Shown here: piece by piece, positions 34,872 to 43,241 of the stretch
How the letters are laid out: the number at the start of each line of letters is the position of its first letter
Numbering within the stretch: the first letter of the stretch is position 1
NCBI RefSeq assembly: GCF_900188235.1
Contig: NZ_FZNT01000003.1
Coordinates: 310,001-374,000 of the forward strand
Source: Lutibacter agarilyticus
GTDB taxonomy: Bacteria; Bacteroidota; Bacteroidia; Flavobacteriales; Flavobacteriaceae
Reading direction: 5' to 3'
DNA length: 64,000 bases
Notes under the pieces: generated by a model
The model's database searches: none
What the model was told of the DNA's origin: nothing
The model's input: only the letters and a program-made list of their open reading frames with translations
Made by a program: the position numbers and the translations under genes

Positions 34872-35616
34872 GTATAAAAATTGTTTTTGGATAAGTTACT
34901 TGCGTTAAAAATAACCCTTGTGGTGGCGCAGATGTTCCTGCATTACACCTATTTTCACTTTCTATTATTTGTTTAAACTCATTGATTGAAGTCTTCCCTA
35001 AACCAATATCTATTGATGTTCCAACTATAGCACGCACCATATTTCTTAAAAAACGATCAGCGGTAATATAAAAAACTAAAGACTTCCCTTCTTGCTTCCA
35101 AATAGCTTTCGTTATATCACAGTTGTACGTTTTAACATTGGTATTAGAACGTGAAAAACATTTAAAATTAGTGTAAGGTAGCAATATTTCAGCTGCTTCA
35201 TTCATTTTAGCAATATTTAACGTTTTATTATTTAACTGCCATGTTGTTTCTAATTTAAAAGGATTTCTTCCTAAATAAATTCTATATTCATAACTTCTGC
35301 TTGTGGCTGTAAAACGCGCGTGTGCATCATCAACTACATTAAAAATATTCAACACAACAATATCATTTGGTAAAAGTGAATTTACCTTATAAATAACTTC
35401 GTTAACATTAATTGACTCTTCAACATTAAAATGGGCGAAAATTTGAGCAGCGTGAACACCTGTGTCTGTCCTACCAGCTCCAACAATATCTATTGGCGTT
35501 CGCAATATTATTGAAATAGCCTTATTCACACATTCTTGTACTGAAATAGCATTTGGTTGCCACTGCCAACCATGATAACTTGTGCCTTTATATGCTATTT
35601 CTAAAAAATATCTCAA
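34864..35616 (-). CDS. truA: tRNA pseudouridine synthase A
   Basis: Converts uridines 38-40 of the tRNA anticodon arm to pseudouridine. The catalytic aspartate lies in GAGRTDTGVHA, and RFLRNMVRAIVGT and the start RYFLEIAYKGTSYHGWQW are TruA signatures. I choose the TTG at 35616 (LRYFLEIAYKG) instead of the in-frame ATG at 35655. The ATG would lie upstream of the TATATTTG promoter box at 35649-35642, and the extra residues (LYICICTKITFQ) are absent from normal TruA. Length is then about 250. Confidence 0.92.
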   Translation of the reverse strand: MRYFLEIAYKGTSYHGWQWQPNAISVQECVNKAISIILRTPIDIVGAGRTDTGVHAAQIFAHFNVEESINVNEVIYKVNSLLPNDIVVLNIFNVVDDAHARFTATSRSYEYRIYLGRNPFKLETTWQLNNKTLNIAKMNEAAEILLPYTNFKCFSRSNTNVKTYNCDITKAIWKQEGKSLVFYITADRFLRNMVRAIVGTSIDIGLGKTSINEFKQIIESENRCNAGTSAPPQGLFLTQVTYPKTIFIHE

Positions 35617-35630
35617 TTGAAATGTTATTT

Positions 35631-35660
35631 TTGTACAGATGCAAATATACAGCATATTTG
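35631..35660. promoter_or_regulatory. Overlapping divergent promoters, truA and YfcE-like gene
   Basis: Two back-to-back -7 boxes form a perfect inverted repeat CAAATAT-acagc-ATATTTG (35642-35660): TATATTTG on the minus strand for truA, CATATTTG on the plus strand for the phosphoesterase. The plus promoter has TTG at 35631-35633 with a 19-base spacer. Both polymerases could not bind at once. Confidence 0.6.
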
Positions 35661-35683
35661 TGAGTTAAGAATTTTACTTTTCT

Positions 35684-36178
35684 ATGAAAAAAATTTTATT
35701 ATTATCAGACACGCACAACTATATTGATGCACAAATTTTAAAATTTGTAAAACAAGCCGATGAAGTTTGGCATGCAGGAGATATAGGTAATATTGAAGTT
35801 ATTGATGCTATTAAAGAACTGAAGCCTGTTAGAGCTGTATTTGGAAATATTGACGATACTATTGTAAGAAGTGAATTTCCTTTAAATAATAAATTTACTA
35901 TTGAAAAAGTTTCGGTTTGGATTACTCATATTGGTGGTTATCCTAACAAGTATGATCCAAGAATTAAAGAAGAAATACAAAAAAAACCTCCACTACTTTT
36001 TATCAGTGGCCATTCACATATTTTAAAAGTTCAATTTGATAAAAAATTAAATTTACTTCATATGAATCCTGGAGCTGCAGGAAAACACGGTTTTCACAAA
36101 GTAAGAACTATGTTGCGTTTTGAAATAAATGAAGACAAAATTTCAAACTTAGAAATTATAGAACTAGCAAAAAGATAA
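35684..36178 (+). CDS. YfcE/MJ0936-like metallophosphoesterase
   Basis: 164-residue calcineurin-like phosphoesterase. Metal-binding motifs in order: LLSDTHN (D and H), WHAGDIGN (D), VFGNIDD (N and D), THIGGYP, and SGHSHI. The compact size and motif spacing match the YfcE family of phosphodiesterases, which hydrolyse artificial phosphodiesters and whose natural substrates are unsettled. Divergent from truA with overlapping promoters; followed by a terminator. Confidence 0.9.
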   Translation: MKKILLLSDTHNYIDAQILKFVKQADEVWHAGDIGNIEVIDAIKELKPVRAVFGNIDDTIVRSEFPLNNKFTIEKVSVWITHIGGYPNKYDPRIKEEIQKKPPLLFISGHSHILKVQFDKKLNLLHMNPGAAGKHGFHKVRTMLRFEINEDKISNLEIIELAKR

Positions 36179-36192
36179 CCTTTGAAATGCAA

Positions 36193-36222
36193 AAAACCAT
36201 TTTAAATTAATAAAATGGTTTT
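36193..36222 (+). terminator. Terminator of the YfcE-like gene
   Basis: Stem AAAACCATTTTA / TAAAATGGTTTT with a six-base loop, located between two convergent genes and able to serve both. Confidence 0.75.
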
Positions 36223-36252
36223 CCTTGCACTAAATATACTAAGATGTTAGGT

Positions 36253-36687
36253 CTATCGTAATCTATCCACAGATTTTACAAGTTCCTCATCCTTTTTAAT
36301 TGCTTTGTTAGCTAATACTACCAAAACAATTGTAAAAACAGGAATAAGCAACCCAATACCTTTCTCAGAAACGTTAATTTCTCCAGATAAATTTTGCGTA
36401 AAATATACGAGTATACCTAATAAAATAAAATTGATCAAAACTGATAAGCGTCCCAACACAAATTGTAATTTTCTATTTTTATATTTAAAAATAGCAATCA
36501 ATGTCCAAGCAGCCGAGACAAAAAATAATACAGACATTGTTTTTAGTAAAACATTATCTGTAACAAAAGCATCCATTGCAAAAAATTCAACTCCGGCATC
36601 ATCAACCCATAAATTCAACACAAAAACCAACGCTGACGAAAGTAATGTGGCAATTAATAGGTAAAGTGTTTGTATTCTTTGAATCAT
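36253..36687 (-). CDS. DUF4293 membrane protein
   Basis: 144 residues with four membrane helices and the typical start MIQRIQTLYLLIATLLSSAL of DUF4293, a Bacteroidetes-only family of unknown function. The C-terminal tail (KAIKKDEELVKSVDRLR) is cytosolic and charged. A TATTTTTG box lies at 36715-36708. The gene is divergent from rho, an arrangement often conserved in the phylum. Confidence 0.85.
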   Translation of the reverse strand: MIQRIQTLYLLIATLLSSALVFVLNLWVDDAGVEFFAMDAFVTDNVLLKTMSVLFFVSAAWTLIAIFKYKNRKLQFVLGRLSVLINFILLGILVYFTQNLSGEINVSEKGIGLLIPVFTIVLVVLANKAIKKDEELVKSVDRLR

Positions 36688-36762
36688 ATAATTATTGTAA
36701 TGAATCGCAAAAATACATTTTATTTTTAAAGATATAAAGAGAACTTATCTAAAATAATTTTA

Positions 36763-36770
36763 TATATTTG
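36763..36770 (+). promoter_or_regulatory. -7 box of rho, long leader
   Basis: TATATTTG, followed by a 138-base untranslated leader before the rho ATG. The leader repeats TACTACAA twice (36776-36783 and 36801-36808) and is A/T-rich without a clear hairpin. Rho commonly represses its own synthesis by terminating in its leader, so the length is suggestive. Confidence 0.45.
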
Positions 36771-36908
36771 CAATGTACTACAATAGAGTGGTATACATAT
36801 ACTACAACATTTCAACTTAATCACCCTTAGATTAATTTACACTAAAAAACTTAGTATAGTCGTAAGAAAATATATAATATACATTAACAAATTTTACACA
36901 ATAACATA

Positions 36909-38633
36909 ATGTTTGAAATTTCCCAATTAAAGGAGAAGACTCTTGTTGAATTGCAAGAAATTGCAAAAAATATTGGCGCAAAAAAATACAGTCAATTAAA
37001 AAAATTAGATTTAGTTTATTTAATTTTAGATATCCAAGCAACAGCTCCTTCAAAGGTTACAAAACCTTCACCTTCCACAGGTGAGCAAAAACCTAAACCA
37101 AAGCGCAAACGTGTATCAAAGCCAAAAGTAGCCGAAAACACTCCCGATCCACAACAAACAACTACAGCAGCTCCTGAAGAAAAAAAACCACAGCCAAAAC
37201 AGCCAGTTCAAAAAAAATCTGTACAGCCCGTTCAAAAAAAGCCAGTACAGCCGGTTGAAAAAAAGCCTGTTCAAACAAAATTAAATATCAGCACACCTGA
37301 TAAAGCTACTGTTGAAGTTACCTCTAAAGGTAGTGAAGACAAAACTGCTACTGAAAATACACCGAAGAAACCTCAACCAAAGAGGCCTGAAAACAATAAT
37401 AAGCAGCAACCACAACAGAATAAACAAAACCAACAAAATAAACAACGTAACCAACAAAGAGATAATAAAGGACAACGTACTAATAGCGGCAACCGTTATA
37501 GAGATCCTGATTATGAATTTGATGGAATTATTGAAAGTGAAGGTGTATTAGAAATGATGCCTGATGGATATGGTTTTTTACGTTCATCTGATTACAACTA
37601 CCTTTCTTCTCCTGATGATATTTACTTATCACAATCACAAATTAAATTATTTGGATTAAAAACAGGAGACACTGTTAAAGGTGTTATAAGACCACCTAAA
37701 GAGGGTGAAAAATATTTTCCTTTAATACGTGTTTCAAAAATTAACGGATTGAATCCAAATGTTGTTAGAGACCGTGTTTCTTTTGAACATTTAACACCTT
37801 TATTTCCGCAGGAAAAATTCAATTTGGCAGGTAAATCAAGCACCCTTTCTACAAGAATAATTGATTTATTTAGCCCTATTGGAAAAGGACAAAGAGGTAT
37901 GATTGTATCTCAGCCAAAAACAGGTAAAACAATGTTATTAAAAGACATTGCGAATTCAATAGCTTCTAACCACCCTGAGGTGTATCAAATTATTTTGTTA
38001 ATTGATGAAAGACCTGAAGAGGTTACTGATATGCAACGTAATGTAAGAGGTGAAGTTGTAGCTTCAACATTTGATGAACCTGCAGATAAGCACGTTAGAG
38101 TAGCTAATATTGTATTAGAAAAAGCGAAACGTTTGGTTGAATGTGGACACGATGTAGTAATTTTATTAGATTCTATTACACGTTTGGCGAGAGCTTATAA
38201 CACTGTTGCACCTGCATCAGGTAAAATATTATCGGGTGGTATTGATGCAAACGCTTTACATAAGCCAAAAAGATTTTTTGGAGCGGCTCGTAACATTGAA
38301 AATGGTGGGTCTTTATCTATTATTGCTACAGCTTTAACTGAAACTGGTTCAAAAATGGATGAAGTTATTTTTGAAGAGTTCAAAGGAACAGGTAATATGG
38401 AACTTCAATTAGAAAGAAACATAGCCAATCGTAGAATTTATCCTGCTATTGATTTAGTAAAATCAAGTACTCGTAGAGACGATTTATTATTAGATCCTAA
38501 AACCGTACAACGTTTATGGGTATTAAGAAAGTATTTAGCTGATATGAACCCTGTAGAAGCTATGGAGTTTATTAAAGATAAAATTCAATACACCACTTCA
38601 AACGAAGAGTTTTTAATCTCTATGAACGGATAA
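36909..38633 (+). CDS. rho: Transcription termination factor Rho with long disordered insert
   Basis: Hexameric RNA helicase that ends untranslated transcripts. Order: N-terminal Rho_N helix bundle (about 1-43, [20 protein letters not shown]), a low-complexity insert (about 46-200) made of Lys, Pro, Gln and Asn with VQKK/PVQ repeats, the RNA-binding cold-shock domain (about 205-275, [16 protein letters not shown]), and the ATPase with Walker A PKTGKT at 336-341 and [15 protein letters not shown]. At 574 residues it is 150 longer than E. coli Rho. A similar insert in Bacteroides Rho has been linked to condensate formation. Confidence 0.97.
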   Translation: MFEISQLKEKTLVELQEIAKNIGAKKYSQLKKLDLVYLILDIQATAPSKVTKPSPSTGEQKPKPKRKRVSKPKVAENTPDPQQTTTAAPEEKKPQPKQPVQKKSVQPVQKKPVQPVEKKPVQTKLNISTPDKATVEVTSKGSEDKTATENTPKKPQPKRPENNNKQQPQQNKQNQQNKQRNQQRDNKGQRTNSGNRYRDPDYEFDGIIESEGVLEMMPDGYGFLRSSDYNYLSSPDDIYLSQSQIKLFGLKTGDTVKGVIRPPKEGEKYFPLIRVSKINGLNPNVVRDRVSFEHLTPLFPQEKFNLAGKSSTLSTRIIDLFSPIGKGQRGMIVSQPKTGKTMLLKDIANSIASNHPEVYQIILLIDERPEEVTDMQRNVRGEVVASTFDEPADKHVRVANIVLEKAKRLVECGHDVVILLDSITRLARAYNTVAPASGKILSGGIDANALHKPKRFFGAARNIENGGSLSIIATALTETGSKMDEVIFEEFKGTGNMELQLERNIANRRIYPAIDLVKSSTRRDDLLLDPKTVQRLWVLRKYLADMNPVEAMEFIKDKIQYTTSNEEFLISMNG

Positions 38634-38660
38634 TAATCCTTTCAAATAAGTTATAAACAA

Positions 38661-38694
38661 AAACCCAGCTCAATTAAATTGAGCTGGGTTTTTT
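38661..38694 (+). terminator. Terminator of rho
   Basis: Very strong stem AAACCCAGCTCAATT / AATTGAGCTGGGTTT followed by T5-6. The T-tract is also the first TTTT of the heptamer repeat array. Confidence 0.9.
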
Positions 38695-38785
38695 GGCTTT
38701 TGGCTTTTGGCTTTTGGCTTTTGGCTTTTGGCTTTTGGCTTTTGGCTTTTGGCTTTTGGCTTTTGGCTTTTGGCTTTTGGCTTTT
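38691..38785. repeat. Thirteen tandem copies of TTTTGGC
   Basis: Perfect head-to-tail 7-mers from 38691 to 38781, then TTTT. Every unit is identical. The array lies between the rho terminator and the ppiD terminator, so it is not in a known gene. Because 7 is not a multiple of 3, any reading frame through it gives the 7-residue period FWLLAFG, an artefact. Such arrays change length easily by replication slippage. Confidence 0.97.
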
Positions 38786-38798
38786 AAAACTAAGCACA

Positions 38799-38830
38799 AA
38801 AAAATCCGAACATAAATGTTCGGATTTTTT
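38799..38830 (-). terminator. Terminator of ppiD
   Basis: Stem AAAAAATCCGAACA / TGTTCGGATTTTTT with a four-base loop, 22 bases after the ppiD stop on the minus strand. Confidence 0.85.
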
Positions 38831-38852
38831 TATAATTTATATCGTAAGATTC

Positions 38853-41015
38853 TTAAAAGAAAGTGGCTCTATTATCATCAATATCAGCAGTTTCTTGTAA
38901 TACTTGATACAATTGATAAGTTCGTCCTTTTACACCAGTTTCAATGGTATTTCTAAAGGTTTCATAATTTTCAATATCAACAGGAAGATCACGCTTTGTA
39001 ACTTTCACAAAGAAGATACCTTTAACACCGTTAATCATTTCAGAAATTTTTTCTAATTCAATTGTAGACATTGCTCCAACAACAGCAGGCTCGTTACCTA
39101 CACCTGTAATAATTGGACTTCCTAAATTAATAGATGAAGCATTTCTAACAGAAGTATTTCCGCTAGCAGCAATTTCTTCTAAAGTAGAACCTGATAATTT
39201 ATCTTGAATAAGTTCGGCTTTTTTCTCGTTCATTAATAACGGACGAACTTCAGCAATAATTTCTGGGCTAATAGCAACTTCATCTTTACTCGTTTTTTCA
39301 GAAAGATATACAACTGCATACCCTCTATTTCCGTTAACATCAATATCAAAACGCTTGTAGTCTCCTACATTTCTTTCAGCATTAAATGCCCAAGTTACAA
39401 TTTGACGTTGGCTAGTTAATCCTGGAACTTCCTCATCTAAAGCTTTTAAATTTAAAGCAGATTTTAAGTTGTAACCCTTTTCAGCAGCAACATCTTCTAA
39501 GGATTTTCCTTCAGCAATAGCAGCAGCTAAAGTTTCAGCTTGTTCAAAAATATTATTTTCTGTTTCTTCTGAAGCTTCAATTAAACGTGCATACGTTGCT
39601 AATTTAACCGCCTTTTCAGCTTTAGTTTGCTCTTCAATTTTAATAATATGAAATCCAAAAGCCGTTTCAACAACTTGAATGCTTCCTACTCTATTTTTAT
39701 AAATAAAATCAGCAAAATCTTTATCGAAACCAGGGCTGAAAGCTTGGTCTTTACGAATCCAACCAATATCTCCACCTTTACCTTTTGTTCCGTCAGAATT
39801 AATTTCGTCAGCAACTTCAATAAACTTAGCTTTGTTATTTTTAACTAAGTTAAAAATACTATCGGCTGTTTTCTTAGCTTCTTCTTTTGTTTTTAATGAA
39901 GTAGATCTTGTAGAACCAGCATAAGGAACAATAATATGACTTGATTTTACAGAATCAGGTAATTGTAAAACTTCAACTAATTTTGAAATTTTATAATAAC
40001 CATTTTCTTTATAAGCACCAATAACATCTCCTATTTCAGCGTTAAAAACAGCTTCAGAAATATTTGATGGAACTTGACTTCTGTATTTGTAACCGTTATC
40101 AATGGCTAAATCAGATTTGTTATCATTTAAAAACTCTTCGTAGTTAGTTGCATTTTTTAAACCTGCAATTTTTACGGTAGCTTTTGCTGCATTACTATAT
40201 TCTTCTCTATCGTTAATATAGCTTTCAACAACAGCTTTTACAGCCTGATCATCTGCTAATGAAGGTACAATATCAAATTTCACATACTCTAAAGAACGTG
40301 TAGCTTCAGGTTTGTATTTTTTTGTGTTGCTAGCTACATATTTTTTAATATCACCAATAGTAACTTCTGCAATACTATCAGGAATTGAAACATAAGGTAC
40401 ATACACAAACTGACCTGTTATGCTTGTATTGTTGAATAAGTAATTTTCTTTACCTTCTTCTAATGAAGCTCCAAGACCAGCTGTTACCAAAGAAGTATAT
40501 GCTTGGCGCTCTAGATTTTGTTTGATACTTTTTTCAGTATTTAACCAATTGTACCAAGCTTCAGGATTACCTGCTTCAGCTTCGTCTTTTAAATTTGCTA
40601 TATATTCTTTCAATTTTTCTTCATCAAACAGGTTTGCTTGATTTTTGAACATAGGCGAATTTTGAATTTCTGGCAATGCTACCATAGCATCCCAAATATC
40701 TTTTTCACCTACAACAATTCCAGCTTCTTCAAGCTGAGTTTTAAATATTTTTTCACCAATAAATGTATTCCATACCGTATTTACCGCCTGAATTTGAGTT
40801 GCTCTACCACCACTTTGGGCTCTATAAGCTTCAACCTGACGAGCAAATTCTTCACGATCAATTTCTTCACCATTTACGGCTCCAATTGAATTTACTTTAC
40901 TAGCACTAAAAAAATTTTGAATAGAGCTTGGATCCAATACAAACGCAAAAAGCGCTAAACCTACAATTAGGATTAAGAACATTGAACGATCTCTAATTTT
41001 TGATAAAATTGCCAT
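38853..41015 (-). CDS. ppiD: PpiD-type periplasmic folding chaperone/peptidyl-prolyl isomerase
   Basis: 720 residues: one N-terminal membrane anchor (MFLILIVGLALFAFVLD, about 12-28), a SurA_N-like chaperone region (about 40-240), and a parvulin domain (about 360-465) with SSHIIVPYAG, GGDIGWIRKDQAFSPGFDKD and AFGFHIIKIEEQ. This is the layout of PpiD, which handles polypeptides leaving the Sec translocon. A second, degenerate parvulin-like stretch may follow. The gene heads a minus-strand cluster with an envelope theme (CNNM protein, lptC, TPR protein, barrel protein), though the 100+ base gaps suggest separate units. Confidence 0.9.
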   Translation of the reverse strand: MAILSKIRDRSMFLILIVGLALFAFVLDPSSIQNFFSASKVNSIGAVNGEEIDREEFARQVEAYRAQSGGRATQIQAVNTVWNTFIGEKIFKTQLEEAGIVVGEKDIWDAMVALPEIQNSPMFKNQANLFDEEKLKEYIANLKDEAEAGNPEAWYNWLNTEKSIKQNLERQAYTSLVTAGLGASLEEGKENYLFNNTSITGQFVYVPYVSIPDSIAEVTIGDIKKYVASNTKKYKPEATRSLEYVKFDIVPSLADDQAVKAVVESYINDREEYSNAAKATVKIAGLKNATNYEEFLNDNKSDLAIDNGYKYRSQVPSNISEAVFNAEIGDVIGAYKENGYYKISKLVEVLQLPDSVKSSHIIVPYAGSTRSTSLKTKEEAKKTADSIFNLVKNNKAKFIEVADEINSDGTKGKGGDIGWIRKDQAFSPGFDKDFADFIYKNRVGSIQVVETAFGFHIIKIEEQTKAEKAVKLATYARLIEASEETENNIFEQAETLAAAIAEGKSLEDVAAEKGYNLKSALNLKALDEEVPGLTSQRQIVTWAFNAERNVGDYKRFDIDVNGNRGYAVVYLSEKTSKDEVAISPEIIAEVRPLLMNEKKAELIQDKLSGSTLEEIAASGNTSVRNASSINLGSPIITGVGNEPAVVGAMSTIELEKISEMINGVKGIFFVKVTKRDLPVDIENYETFRNTIETGVKGRTYQLYQVLQETADIDDNRATFF

Positions 41016-41129
41016 TATTATATTTAGTTTAATTACAGTGTGCGAAAATACAATTTAGTATTCAATTATAAAAGTGAATTGATTAATATTAACTGTAATA
41101 TTAGTGAGATTTTTATGGAATGAAAAGTA

Positions 41130-42395
41130 TTAATCTTCGGTATCTAAAACTTTTAAATACACTTCCATTATTTTTGAAGAATCAACCTTTAACATTTTAA
41201 AATAAAGATTGTTAATTTCTATAATTTCATCTTCTTTTGGAATGTCTTCATTGTGATATACTATAAATCCGCCTAAGGTTTCGTAAGCTTCATTTTCTTC
41301 TAAATTTAGATCATAGGTTTCGTTTAAATAATCTACTTCTAAACGAGCTGAGAGTTCAAATTCTCTTTCATTTATAGATTTTTCTAATAACTCAACCGTA
41401 TCATGTTCATCAATAATTTCACCAAAAAGTTCCTCTACAATATCTTCAATTGTAATAATTCCAGAAGTTCCTCCAAACTCGTCTAACACAACACTGATGC
41501 TTCTTTTTTTCTTAATTAAAATATTAAGCACATTATTAATTAGCATACTTTCAGGCACATATTCAACCGGCAATAACATAGATTTAATATTTTTAGGCCT
41601 TTTAAACATTTCAAAAGCGTGTGCATACCCCACAACATCATCTAAAGAACCTCGATATACCAAAATTTTTGAATAGCCAGTGTCAATAAATAATTTTTTT
41701 AAATTATAAATTCGTTCGTTAATTTCAACCGCAACAACCTCAGTTCTAGGAATCATAATTTCTCTAGATTTCAAATTATCAAACTCTAATGCATTTTGAA
41801 AAATTTGGATTTCACTGTCTACCTCTTCACTATCTTTTGCATTTTCAAGCTGTTGAATAATATAATTCCCTAACTCTGCTTTACTAAACTCGGTTTGCAC
41901 CACATCAGTTGCTGAATTAAAAAAACGCTTTAAGAAAAAGTCTGATATTCCAGTAATAAAGTCGGAAATGAAGTGGAAAATAATATAAAAAAAATAGGCG
42001 AAAGGTGCAAAAATCACTAAGGTTTCATTTGCATAAACTCTAAATAATGCTTTTGGGAGAAACTCTGCAGTGACTAAAATTAATAGGGTTGAAATAATAG
42101 TTTGAATGAATAAAACAGTAAATTCATTTAATGTTTCAGTAGGTAAAAAATCAATTATTAATTTACCCATAAAAAAACTATAAACCACCAATGCAATATT
42201 ATTACCAACCAGCATTGTTGTAATAAACTTAGATGATTTGGAAGTTAATTTGGTAAGAATTCTAGCTATAAACCCTTCTTTTTTTTTCTCTAATTCAATT
42301 TGAAATTTATTTGCAGATACATATGCAATTTCCATCCCTGAAAAAAAGGCTGACAATAGTATTGAAACGAATATAACTACAATTTGAATTTCCAT
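41130..42395 (-). CDS. CNNM/CBS-domain membrane protein (CorC/HlyC family)
   Basis: 421 residues: an N-terminal CNNM (DUF21) membrane domain (about 1-180; SAFFSGMEIAYVSANKF), a pair of CBS domains (about 195-320; REIMIPRTEVVAVE, VVLDEFGGTSGIITIEDI) and a C-terminal CorC_HlyC domain. Proteins of this group bind adenine nucleotides at the CBS pair and are linked to Mg2+ or Na+ export; older annotations as hemolysin are misleading. The gliding-linked GldE is a relative, but no gldD lies beside it. It follows a tiny membrane gene and lptC with gaps of two to three bases, so all three form one operon. Confidence 0.88.
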   Translation of the reverse strand: MEIQIVVIFVSILLSAFFSGMEIAYVSANKFQIELEKKKEGFIARILTKLTSKSSKFITTMLVGNNIALVVYSFFMGKLIIDFLPTETLNEFTVLFIQTIISTLLILVTAEFLPKALFRVYANETLVIFAPFAYFFYIIFHFISDFITGISDFFLKRFFNSATDVVQTEFSKAELGNYIIQQLENAKDSEEVDSEIQIFQNALEFDNLKSREIMIPRTEVVAVEINERIYNLKKLFIDTGYSKILVYRGSLDDVVGYAHAFEMFKRPKNIKSMLLPVEYVPESMLINNVLNILIKKKRSISVVLDEFGGTSGIITIEDIVEELFGEIIDEHDTVELLEKSINEREFELSARLEVDYLNETYDLNLEENEAYETLGGFIVYHNEDIPKEDEIIEINNLYFKMLKVDSSKIMEVYLKVLDTED

Positions 42396-42398
42396 TTA

Positions 42399-42587
42399 CT
42401 AATTTTTGTTTTCCATTTTTTTCCTAAAACGCTTTCTGAAAAAATACATAAAAATTGCCAAAACTGCAAAAAGAAGCATCATATACGCAGACTCTCTTTT
42501 TTCACTCCAATTTAAAAAGGTTTCTACTAAAAATATTACTGCTACTATTAAGTATCCAAATTCAAATATTTTTGATGCTCTATTCAT
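42399..42587 (-). CDS. Small membrane protein between lptC and the CNNM gene
   Basis: 62 residues with two short membrane helices (about 10-25 and 35-50) and a very basic C-terminal tail (FRKRFRKKMENKN). No family is recognised. It is real rather than accidental because it is squeezed between lptC (two bases) and the CNNM gene (three bases) in the same direction with ATG starts throughout. Confidence 0.7.
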   Translation of the reverse strand: MNRASKIFEFGYLIVAVIFLVETFLNWSEKRESAYMMLLFAVLAIFMYFFRKRFRKKMENKN

Positions 42588-42589
42588 TC

Positions 42590-43150
42590 TTATTCTTTTA
42601 TAGTTATAACTCCTGTTTGGTTTTTAACCCACCATTTATCTAAATCTTCTGAGGCTTCAAAACCTGTTCCGTAAATAGTATCGCTAGCTGTATAAAATGC
42701 AAATTTTTCTTCTGTGAAAAAATAATGTGTTTTTTGATCCCAATAAATTTGATTGGTAAGTAATTTATTTTTTTGTGAATGATTTATAATTACTACATTA
42801 TTTTTTATTTCTGAAACTTCTGTTTTCTTATAACTTTTTGCATAATCACCTTGAATTGTGGTAGAATCACCATTTACTTCAATGGTAGTAATTTTAATTC
42901 CGTTAGGAAATTCTGTATAAGGATGATTTTCACGATTGCTAAAATCGAGCATTAATGGCGCCTTCATTTTAACATCTATTCTTCCTGAGTCGGTATGTTT
43001 ATGCACAACATTGAAAGACTCACCTATAGGCAAATTTTTATCTGCCAAAAAATCTCTCACTTCTTTAGCACTATTTGTACATGAAAAAAACATTGCTATT
43101 GACAATACAACAACAATGTTTTTTATTTTATTAACAACTGATTTTGTCAT
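42590..43150 (-). CDS. lptC: LPS export protein LptC
   Basis: 186 residues: lipoprotein-like N-terminus (IAMFFSCTNSAKE, Cys24) and an OstA-like beta-jellyroll that passes lipopolysaccharide from the LptBFG pump to LptA. The segments KAPLMLDFSNRENHPYTEFP, GIKITTIEVNGDSTTIQGDYA and VVIINHSQKNKLLTNQIYWD are characteristic of Bacteroidota LptC. A lipobox instead of a membrane helix is normal in this phylum. A TATATTTG box lies only five bases before the ATG (43162-43155), which implies a leaderless message or a later start. Confidence 0.85.
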   Translation of the reverse strand: MTKSVVNKIKNIVVVLSIAMFFSCTNSAKEVRDFLADKNLPIGESFNVVHKHTDSGRIDVKMKAPLMLDFSNRENHPYTEFPNGIKITTIEVNGDSTTIQGDYAKSYKKTEVSEIKNNVVIINHSQKNKLLTNQIYWDQKTHYFFTEEKFAFYTASDTIYGTGFEASEDLDKWWVKNQTGVITIKE

Positions 43151-43241
43151 TCAACAAATATATCAATTATAATATTTTAATTCTAATTTAAGGAACAGTA
43201 ACTGTTTCATTAATCCAACATCCAATTTTATGTTTAGAACC

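Noticed and set aside
36305-36664. 119-codon frame opposite the DUF4293 gene
   Set aside because: Shadow frame; DUF4293 is clearly recognisable and has a promoter box.
38691-38785. CRISPR array
   Set aside because: Units are 7 bases, contiguous and without spacers.
38679-38900. 73-codon plus-strand frame with FWLLAFG repeats
   Set aside because: It is the translation of the 7-base tandem array; no start signals, lies between two terminators, and the tail runs antisense into ppiD.
43193-43209. Short palindrome AACAGTAACTGTT as an operator
   Set aside because: Single occurrence, lies between lptC and the TPR gene without a promoter box nearby; likely chance.
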